A DNA stretch of 64,000 nt from Eucalyptus grandis (taxonomy: Eukaryota; Streptophyta; Magnoliopsida; Myrtales; Myrtaceae), in assembly GCF_016545825.1 (NCBI RefSeq), contig NC_052621.1, forward strand, positions 8,580,199-8,644,198, given 5' to 3'. Within the stretch, counting starts at the first letter, position 1; every line of letters begins with the position of its first letter. Positions 24,201 through 33,544 of the stretch are shown one piece after another. The notes under the pieces are model-generated. The model was not told the origin of the DNA. It saw only the letters and a program-made list of their open reading frames with translations, and made no database searches. The position numbers were made by a program, and so were the translations under genes.

Positions 24201-24683
24201 AAGAAGCGACGGCACGTGGAGTTCCAAGTGGGAGACCAAGTGTTGGCCAAGTTACACACGGTCCTTTGCCACAAGGACGTGCACAAAGGTTTGATCCGTC
24301 GCTACGAGGGGCCATTTCGGGTGCTGCAACGGGTCGGGAAGGTCGCATACAAGCTGGAACTACCACCAAAACTCAAGGTGCATCTAGTGTTCCATGTAAG
24401 TATGCTCAAACCTTTCCAAGTTGATGAGGAAGATCTGGATCATGGGGAGTCTCATCGGGCGCCACTCAGGGCAAAAACCTCGTATGATCGAGAGGTCGAG
24501 AGCATCTTGGCGGATCGAGTTATACGGAAGTGGTATTGCGCGCCCAAGCGAGAATATCTGATTTGATGGAGGGGTCTTCCGGAGAGCGAAGCCAGTTGGG
24601 AGCCCGAGGAGAGTCTTTGGCAATTCAAGAAAGAGATTGAAGCCTTTCATGTTGAAGACGTGACGAGGGCGTCGTCTGATTAG
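21288..24683 (+). pseudogene. pol: Gypsy pol: protease, RT, RNase H, integrase, chromodomain (broken)
   Basis: Aspartic protease near 21350-21430 (LVDTGASDIFISEEAAKKL). RT from about 21950: [33 protein letters not shown], and YLDD at about 22400-22411. RNase H near 22840-23100 (ETDASDFAIGGVLMQ). A frameshift lies near 23140. The integrase zinc finger and core follow (CLVCQQDK; WESISMDFIVNLPKS; TSLHPQTDGQTERVNALLE). A C-terminal chromodomain is at about 24480-24650 (YDREVESILADRVIRKW ... WRGLPESEASWEPEE). Chromodomains steer integration towards particular heterochromatin. Stops at about 22034, 22181, 22421, 23469, 23820 and 24564 kill it. Most fit one C-to-T or G-to-A change (Trp to TAG, Gln to TAG/TAA). 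Confidence 0.92.
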
Positions 24684-24694
24684 GTGGGGGAGAA
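24680..24694 (+). other. Gypsy polypurine tract
   Basis: TTAGGTGGGGGAGAA directly before the 3' LTR. Confidence 0.8.
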
Positions 24695-25153
24695 TGTCAC
24701 GGCCCGAAAGAAAGCATGTCCAAGAGGTTTCTCGAACACGGGCGTGACAAATTAAAGACCCTTGGCTTATACCCCCGAGACTTAGAGTATTCTCTTGGGG
24801 GCGGGCAATACTGTATTTGTATGCATACGATATAAATGCGAATAGTTGGTAGTTGGCAATAAATGCCGGTAGTTGGTAGATGGGGAGGTGCAATCTCCAC
24901 CGTCAGATCTAAGAGAGATCTACGGACAGGGTTTGTCTTATACTTGTATATAAAGGGGTGTCTTCCCTCATTGTATTATCATTCACAAGTTATATGAAAA
25001 GCAGAGCTTCTCTCTCTAAAGAAGTTTCTCTCTCTACAAAGTCCCTTGTGAGTCGAGTGTTGAAAGGCTGCTTAGGGGTAAAACCTTAAGGCCGCACGGG
25101 TAGCCTTCGAGTGAATGAGGAGTGATCGAGAGCGAATCGATCGGCCCGTGACA
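24695..25153 (+). repeat. Gypsy 3' LTR
   Basis: Pairs with 15373-15830; followed by CAAG and the remainder of Copia-3. Confidence 0.92.
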
Positions 25154-27329
25154 CAAGCTTGTTTTGGGCATACGGGCGGAGCCACGGATATCATAAGCAT
25201 TCGAAAATTCAAAGTTTGAGATATTTCGGCTTTTGATTGAAGAGCTTTTGATATGGAGGTTAATACTAAAGGATTGGGGTGGGTAGTCGATTGACAAGAC
25301 ATGCCATAGTTTGAAAGGCATATGACCAAAATGTGTTGGAAGAGATGCGTTGTGAAGTAACGTTAAGCGTGTTTCTACAACATGGCGATGTTGCCATTCG
25401 GTGGTGTCATTGTGTTGCAGGGTTTGAGGAGGAGTAGTAAAGTGAGAAATACCATGTGTGGTGAAAAAGATTTTGAGTTTTAGATATTCACCTTTGCCAT
25501 TGGAGTAGACAAAGATAATAAGACGTCGGAATTTTTTTTTGGTTTAAAAAAAACTAAAAATGGCATAAATTTTGCATAGGATAAAGACATATGTATTTTG
25601 TAAAATGGTCAAGAAATGAAACGTAATATTTAAAACCATCAACTAAGGTGTTTGGAACAGGATCCCAAATGTTGGTGTATAGGAGTTCTAGTGGATTTTG
25701 ACTCGAGATTGTAGAAACATTGAATGGCAAATGACGACTTTTATTGCATTGGCACAAATCGCAATATGATGTGGAAATGGATTTGGACTTATTACTTGTG
25801 GGTAATGAAAATATCCTAACTACATAATTTTGAATGGAGAGAGAGATATCATAAACATCGATGCCAGTGAGTCGCTTTCTCTCCTATGAACACCATAGGT
25901 TGGTCTTTGTGTTGCCATAGGGAGAGTGGCATCTGGTAGACTTCGTGCTTATGCTTGCCGCGCAACAATGTCGCTCCCATTCGAAGATCTTTCACCAAAA
26001 AGAATTGGCAAAAAATTCAATAGAGGTATAATTTTGGGCATAGAATTTAGAGACGGAAATTAAATTTTGAGTAAGGGACGGTGCGCAAAGTGTGTTGGGT
26101 AAAACTAATGTGTTTTCATGAGACGCAAGTTTTATCATCCTAACATGTGAAATACTCAAACTTGTCCCATTACCAATAACAATCTCATCCGGTCCTTTAT
26201 ACTTTGAGTGGAGAGATAGGTTTGCTAAGTTGTTGGTGATGAATGTGACGCTCCTAAATCAACAAGCCATTGTGGAGCTGAGCGTATGGTGGTTGTGTGG
26301 TGCACAACGGGTTTAGTATTTGGACGGCCTCCAATACGGTAGCAAGTCATGGCAATGTGGTCGTATTTGTCGCAAAATTAACATAGAGGCGTAGAGTCAT
26401 GAGACTGAGATGGGTTGTCTTGCTGGGTAGGGATTCTGTGAGACCGTTGGTTGCTAGAATTGTTGCGAGCACCATGAGAAGCACCATGTCCGTTTTGGGC
26501 ACCGTTCTAGCGAGCAACAAATAGACTAGAGTGTGATTTGACAGTATACTGAGTTGCAATAGAAATGAACTCTATAGCTTTTTCTTCATACTGAAGGTAA
26601 ATTTCATAATCGACAAGTTTGTTGTATAATTCCTCAAATAAAATAGGATTTTCTCTAGCACGAATTGCAGCAGCTAATTCTTTAAATTCAAGACCAATTC
26701 CATGTAAGGCATGAATAACAATATCATCATCTTGAAGGGGGTGTATCAACAATAGAGAGCTTGTTGACAAACCTTTAATTCTTGAAGATATTCAGAAATT
26801 GATCTCAATTGACGCTGGATTGTGGACAAATGGTCCTTAAGAAGCATTACCCGAGAATGGGATTTGTTTCCATAAATGTTGGTGTGCTTTTTCAGTGCCT
26901 CTTAAGAGGTTTCGTTGAATGCAATCAATGGCAAAATGGAATTAGAAACTGACCCGAAAATGGTGGACAACAACAACTGGTCCTGGCAAATCCACAATGT
27001 GCGTATTGCACTGGCTGATTTGGACGAATCAAGTGACGAACAAGGGTGTATGCTGTCAACAAATCGGAGAAGATCATGTCCGATTAAAATGGCTTGAAGT
27101 TGTGTTCACCAAGAGGGAAAGTTGCCGGCTGTGAGCTTCACGAGAAGCTAGATAGTGTTGCCGATGGTTATGAAACCGGTGTTATCGATGGTGATGAGAC
27201 CGGCTATGAAGGAGTTGGTGTTATCACTAGTTGAACTCATGATGGTTACTTCTTCGGTGTCGGAGGAGCTGAGTGACTTGATAACAAGTGGGATTAAAGG
27301 CTCGGTTGAGCGAAGAAGCTCTGATACCA
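25154..27329 (-). pseudogene. Copia-3, 5' part: gag, protease, integrase (decayed)
   Basis: Reads leftward. The primer-binding site is at 27318-27329 (reverse complement of TGGTATCAGAGC). Gag follows: a start region near 27396-27148, and the core at 26770-26507 (VIHALHGIGLEFKELAAAIR; LFEELYNKLVDYEIYL). A remnant of the protease region is near 26250-26000, and integrase is at 25757-25554 (PLELLYTNIWDPVPNTL; YYVSFLDHFTKYICLY). It joins its other half at 15372 once the Gypsy is removed. Many stops and frameshifts make it more decayed than Copia-1 or Copia-2, as expected for the host of an older insertion. Confidence 0.82.
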
Positions 27330-27600
27330 TATAAAATTTAAGAGAATCAAGAAAATTATAAGTAAAAAGATTTTTTGCATCTAATACATTTTCCATGAGC
27401 TAAGTACATGTGTTTACACAAGAGATTACAAGCCGTTAGAATAAATCAAATTGAATTTACAATCCCCTCATCTTAGCACTTTGCTTGTTATGTGAGATTC
27501 TTCCTTGACTTTAGCACTTGTGTGATTTGGTTCGATCTTGATTCCTTGATTTGTATCATTATCCTTGACAATCATGATCCAAAAAATGTGCAAAGATGGT
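27330..27600 (-). repeat. Probable Copia-3 5' LTR, edges unclear
   Basis: Lies directly beyond the minus-strand PBS, so it should be the 5' LTR. The expected CA end (TG on the plus strand) is not visible at 27330, where the sequence reads TATAAAATTT. No partner LTR is left in the window, so the outer edge cannot be placed. Confidence 0.45.
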
Positions 27601-27625
27601 GTAGGTTTGGGAAATGGTGCTTCAT

Positions 27626-27862
27626 AAGGGTGCATTTATTTTGTTAAAATATATTATTTGAAAAATTTTAAAAAAATCACTTATGTCTTTTACAAAAATG
27701 AGCGAATGAAAGAAATTTTCTTTGTCTTAAAAAATATTTAGATATAAATGTTATCAATAATGAAACATTTTTCATTGACTAGTACTTCAAGCACTACAAG
27801 CAACTATTTTTAGGAAAATATTTTCTAAATTATTCATTTTTCATTAAACAAATGAACCATTA
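27626..27862. mobile_element. MITE-like inverted repeat
   Basis: Imperfect terminal inverted repeats: left GGGTGCATTTATTTTGTTAA, right (reverse complement) GGTTCATTTGTTTAATGAAA. AT-rich interior, about 240 bp, with TAA beside each end but not in perfect register. Homology to the LOX-B upstream region begins just after it, near 27873. Confidence 0.4.
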
Positions 27863-28296
27863 ATTAAAAAGAGACATGATGAGGCAATTTGTGCAAAAAA
27901 AACCTAATTTTGGGAGGGTGAGATGATTGAACTTTACATGACAAAACACAAATTACGACACATCGCACCGAGCAACTTGAGAGCGACCACAACCTTGGCT
28001 AATCAGGCCCCCCGGGCGGGCATCAAATGCACGGCACGTTTAATAAGCCTAAGGACACATTGTGTCAAGATTACTAATGATGGAAGCAATAATTCAAGAA
28101 CCAAAGAGCTCTCCCAATCAAAGATCCACATCTAGCAAAAACACGAAGAGGCACGACTTTCTAGGAGAAGACGAAGACATTAGCCCCTCCATGATTTGAG
28201 CGGTGGAAGAGTACATGGGTAGGTCGGGTCGAGCATAGCTGAAATTTTTCCGGGTCGGTCCAAAACAAACTCTTCCATCGGCCACTAACAATGCGC

Positions 28297-28302
28297 CACG
28301 TG
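28297..28302 (+). promoter_or_regulatory. G-box upstream of LOX-A
   Basis: CACGTG 137 bases upstream of the TATA box. Palindromic G-boxes are bound by bHLH factors such as MYC2, the jasmonate regulator that controls LOX2-type genes in Arabidopsis. Function here is inferred. LOX-B has its G-box at a different aligned position. Confidence 0.45.
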
Positions 28303-28438
28303 GAGGCATGGGCCCGCTTAGTGTCTTCTACCTTCTTCCCCTCTGCAGAGGCGATAATGACGAGTCCTATCGCTTCCCCACTTACCATTTCCTCCATTTT
28401 CACGCGCCATGTTCCTGCATTTAGGCCAAAACTCCCTC

Positions 28439-28445
28439 TATAAAA
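28439..28445 (+). promoter_or_regulatory. TATA box of LOX-A
   Basis: TATAAAA within 'ctccctctataaaaccc', 125 bases before the ATG. The same context is conserved before LOX-B at 52280-52286. Confidence 0.75.
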
Positions 28446-28569
28446 CCCACTAGACCGAACCTCCAGAACCCCATCACGTCGAAGTCTCAGTAACACACTC
28501 CCTTTTTCACATCTCCCCTTCAAGGACACACCAGAAAAGATCATCATCTTCATTACCACCACCATCATC

Positions 28570-31500
28570 ATGCTGAAGCCGCATCTTCATCAATCCCGGT
28601 CCGCTTCCCCGACCCTGTTCCCCTTGAGCAAGCCGTTTAGCCAAGGCAATGGCGGGGTCGCAGTCTTGCTGGCACGGTCGGCGCCCGCGCTCCGAAATAG
28701 CCGTAGAAGCACTCGGGTGGGGCTCGCCTCGAGAAAGATCAAAGCGGTAGCGAGCCCCGGCGCTACCGAGAAGTCGCTGTCGGTTAAAGCGGTGGTGTCC
28801 GTGAAACCGAGCGCCGGTGGGCTGTTCTCGGAAATAGGGATAAACCGGGGGCTCGACGATATTGCTGATTTGGTGGGGAAAACGCTCCTCTTGGAGCTCG
28901 TTAGTGCAGAGCTTGACCCCAGTAAGTATTGAGCATTCAGTTTTACTCTCCAGCTGGTCAACACATTTTAAAAGTTGGGGTAGATATAGGCGCAATTTGA
29001 TTGAGACCTTTTACTTCTTAGAAATTTTGCGATGTTCATAATTGGACTTTTATTTGGAGTGAAACATCTCAAAATTTTCTAAGTACAAAAGTAAAGATTT
29101 TTGAACCATATATGAATTTTTAACAATTTTTGTAAGAGTAAAAGACCTTTTCTATGTTTAGAGAAATGTCAGATAAGTACTTAAGTTATTTACAACTGGC
29201 AAGAAACAAGGATTTTTATTTTTTTTATTTGTCCGTGGACGTATGTTTGTATTAGAAGATCTGATGCATGTTATCCAAATTAGTACTAAATGGGAAAATA
29301 ATATGTTAATAGAGGAATAATTTTCATGTCTTGTTATTTTATATATATGTATCTAGAAGATCTCGGTCTACAATTAATCTATGACTTGGAGAAGTTTTTC
29401 TAGTTGTCAAGCATATTGCTGTACTATATGCATATAAATTTTCAATCTATGATATAGCATGATGTTCACTTAGGGAATAAGTGCAAAATTAATCATTAAA
29501 CATTTTGGTCATTGGCGAATTGAGCCCTTGACGTTTTATGTTTAATTAATTAAGTTCACGACATTTCAAAAAATGAGCAGTCAAGTCCTGCACTTACTGT
29601 CAATGGAGTTTCAACTGTAGAAACTTGCGTCACTCTCAGATCCGTGGCCACATGACGTTAGAACTAAGGCTAGTGGAAGACAAGTACAATTTCCAGCATT
29701 GGAAACCTTCCGATAGCAGACTTGATTGCGCATGTTTTTTTTTTTTTTTTTTTCAAATGTTAAGAACTTAATGGACCAACGTAAAACGTTAAAAACTCAA
29801 TGATTAGTGGTTAAAATGTTGTGGATTAATTCTCTATTTATCCCCTTTTTTGCCGATCTTTTCTCCAAAGTTGGAAAAAGTATTGAATACAACAAGTATC
29901 TTGCAAACATGGTGCGACAATCCAATTACATTTCTTTTTTTTTTTTTGAAGTAATTGTTTGTGTTACAATGAGAAAATCGGCCACTTAAATCTGTCCGCA
30001 TGTTTGAATTACATACATACAAATAAATGACTCATTGATCAGTAGGTACACAGCTAGAGATCGTGATCTTTGCTCAGATTTTTTTTTTTCTATTATATCA
30101 TGGTCCATCCCAAATCTTGTTTTCTAAGCCATGATATAGACAATATATAGATTTTACTCTTTACCCTTTCTATGTTCGACCTTCCATCTGTGAGAGAGAG
30201 AGAGAGATGGTCCTAGCCTGCTTTAATTAGAAAGAATCATGGACAAGAAGGAAAACGAACATTATCTCTTCGAAGAATTATTCAGCTCTGAGCCCCCGAT
30301 TCGACGATCTTCTGTTAGATTCGCCCTCATTTACTTTCATGGCTTAATTTCAGCTTCCTAACATCTAGCCCTCCCCATGATATAGACAATATATAGATTT
30401 TACTCTTTACCCTTTCTATGTTCGACCTTCCATCTGTGAGAGAGAGAGAGATGGTCCTAGCCTGCTTTAATTAGAAAGAATCATGGACAAGAAGGGAAAA
30501 CGAACATTATCTCTTCGAAGAATTATTCAGCTCTGAGCCCCCGATTCGACGATCTTCTGTTAGATTCGCCCTCATTTACTTTCATGGCTTAATTTCAGCT
30601 TCCTAACATCTAGCCCTCCCCATGTAGTGCGAGAGCCAACTATAATTTCGGTCTTGTTATGAATTGAAAGTATCGATCTCTTGTATTCACAATGTCGATG
30701 ATTCAAATACGATCCTGATTTTCTGAACTTTGTAAACAGAGACAGGACTAGAGAAGGGGACAATCAAAGGGTATGCACACAAGAAAAGCCAGAACGAGAA
30801 GGAGGTGACCTACGAGTGTGAGTTCAAGGTCGGAGACGATTTTGGGGAGGCCGGGGCGATTTTCGTGGAGAATGAGCACCACAAGGAGATGTACCTCAAG
30901 GACATCGTCCTCGACGGGTTTGCCGGCGGTCCTCTCAGCATTAGATGCAACTCCTGGGTTCACTCCAAATTCGATAACCCACAAAAGCGGGTCTTCTTCA
31001 CCGATAAGGTTAGATCATACCCATAGCTTATAGTTTCGTATCTAGGGTTATTTTTTCATTTATCATGAGGTTATTACATATAAGAAAAGATCAAGACCAT
31101 TTAGGATTATCACTTGAATAGATAGTATACATATGCGAAACTTGAAAATTGGGTTTTTTTTTTCCCAAGACTGCTAAATACTTAAGGAGGAGAGGATTGT
31201 CATAAAACAAGAGTATTCGAGCAGAGAGCAGGTAAATCAATTAGGCTGCGTTTGTTTGTATTTTTTTTTTTTTTTAAACACTTTTTTTGTTTTTTTGTTC
31301 TTGGGAACAAAAAGAAACAGAAACAAGAAACACAAATTTTGTGTTTTTGTTTCAAACACAAATCGAAACAAAAAAGGAACAAAAAGGGAACATGTCTCCT
31401 CCGAGCCTCTCCTCGTGCAAGCGTCTCCACCACCGTCTTCTCCGGCGCCTCCCACTCTCCGGCGCCGATGCAAGCGCCTTTGTCTCGAGACCATCCGGCT

Positions 31501-33498
31501 TCCACCGTCGTCCTCTCCGACGCCGACAGCCGGCCGCGAGCGTCTCCACTGCGAGCGGATGACGGAGCCGGGTCGCGGTCGCCGGGCGGCGGCGGCGGCT
31601 GCGGTGCGGGGCCGGGCCGTGGGGTCTCGAGCGGCGGACGTCTAGGAGCGGAGCGGCTAGGACGGCCGGTTAAGTCGTGGGCCGTGCGGGGTCGACGATC
31701 GAGCGGATCTCGAAGTCGTGGGTCATGGCGCGGTGAGATCCGATGTGGCGGTGGCGAACGGAGGCTCGAGACCCGCATGCGTCGATCGGGCGTGAGGCGG
31801 AGGGGCGGTCGCCGATGCGGTGGCGGCGAGGAGGCGTCGAGCGCGGTCGCCGATGTGGTGGAGGGAGACGACGGTGTGGCTCGGGTCACCGTCGGCCCGG
31901 CGGCGAGGCCGACCACGCCCGGCCGGGCGAGCTCGATCTCGCCCGATCCGGCGAGGCCGAGCTCGCCAGGCCGGCGGCGACGCCGAGCATCGCCGGGCCG
32001 GCGACGCCGAGCCTTGCCGGGGGCCGGCGAGCCTCGCGTGGCCGGGCGAGGCCGCCGCCCTCGTCGGCCGGCCGCCGGCCATGGCCGAGGCCGACCGGCC
32101 AAAAGTAGAAAAAAAGGAAAAAGGAAAAAGAAAAAGAAAAAAGGAAAAATAAGAAAGAAAATAAAAATTTAAAATTAAAATATTAAAAAATTAAAAGAAA
32201 TAAAAAAATTATACAAATTTTACAAACTTACCAAACGTGTTTTCTATTTATTTTTTATTCTCGAAACAAGTTTACCAAACGCGTTTTTTGTTGAAATTGT
32301 TCTAACGTAAATATTTTTTTCTATTTCTGTTCCCCTAACAATTTTTAAACGTAAACACAAATAAACGCACCCTTAGCTTACGTGTCATGAAATGCAACTT
32401 TAATCACATTTGATTAGCTATAATCGCCAACAGTACTAAACGGTAGTATCAAAGTTATCTCAAGGCATAGGAGGGTAAAATTCCGACCTAGACAGGAAAA
32501 ACCAGCATCTTCAGAGCTGGCGTAACTTTAGAGCTGGCGTTACTTTTTTCAGTGAAGAGTGGAGAAAACCTATTACATGCACAGCGTCCTCTTGAAGGGA
32601 CCCTACTTCAAGAACTGGTGAAACTAACGTACCATGCACGTGAACGAACAGCCCCCACATTCATGTAAATCTTTTTACTCTCTCTCCCCCTCGCGGTCCC
32701 CTTTTGACAACGCCCAACAGCAACTAGGGAAATTAACGTACGATGCACGTGAATGAAAAGCGTCCACATTCATTTAAGTCCTTTAAGTCTCTTCAAGCCC
32801 ACAGCGTCCTTTTAAAAAAGCAAATTGAAGACAGCTTGTGTGACAGCCTGACAGATGCCCGCTCCCCAGAACTTGAGAAAGGAATTCAGTCAAAGCAAGA
32901 CAATTAATTAGAGAGAGTCGATGATTACTAATCTGAATCACGAGCAGTGCTTAGATATATTCAACTTGGAGCTTGATAGTTTTCATTTTCAATGTTGCGC
33001 CCTCCTGTGGCGGCAGTGCTACTTGCCGGCGGAAACGCCGAGCGGGCTGAGGAGGCTGAGAGAGGAGGAGCTGGTGATCCTGCGGGGGAATGGCCAAGGC
33101 GAGAGGAAGTCGTACGAGAGGATATACGATTACGATGTGTACAACGACCTCGGGAATCCGGATAGCGGCGCGGATAAGAAGAGACCAGTGCTTGGAGGCA
33201 AAGAGTTCCCGTACCCCAGGCGATGCCGGACCGGGCGCCCTCGGTGCAAGACCGGTGAGTCGAGATATTATCGTTATCACTTCGTAATAACGACTAGCAC
33301 AACACAACTTTAGATTTGAACAAGGTCCATTCGTATGATTTTTTTGGGGCCGACAGGCAATGTGCATGATTTGAAAAATGTTCTTTTTGGACGGGAAATG
33401 CACTCCATAATAATCTGTCCAAAGGTTAAATTTCTTTGTCTCTTCCTACTCTTGATGAGAGATGACATGGCGAATGCCCATTCGATTTTTTTTTTTTT

Positions 33499-33544
<46 letters not shown>

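Larger units (their letters stand above)
15373..25153 (+). mobile_element. Gypsy chromovirus inserted in Copia-3
   Basis: LTRs of 458 and 459 bp begin TGTCACGGCCCG and end GCCCGTGACA. The flanks share CAAG (15369-15372 and 25154-25157), a 4-bp match where 5 is usual. Internal order is PBS, gag, protease, RT, RNase H, integrase, chromodomain, PPT, i.e. Ty3/Gypsy chromovirus order. The LTRs differ at roughly 20 sites, making it older than Copia-1 and Copia-2. A 4.2-kb TIR element (17114-21284) sits between gag and protease. At least seven in-frame stops make it defective. Confidence 0.95.

Noticed and set aside
31200..32172. Overlapping long ORFs of about 300 codons on both strands
   Set aside because: Low-complexity Arg/Pro/Gly products in a GC-rich transposon core; open on both strands because stops are rare in such sequence. 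Some use non-ATG starts.
33502..33540. CRISPR-like or regulatory repeat array
   Set aside because: Simple dinucleotide microsatellite without spacers; no CRISPR is expected in a plant nuclear genome.
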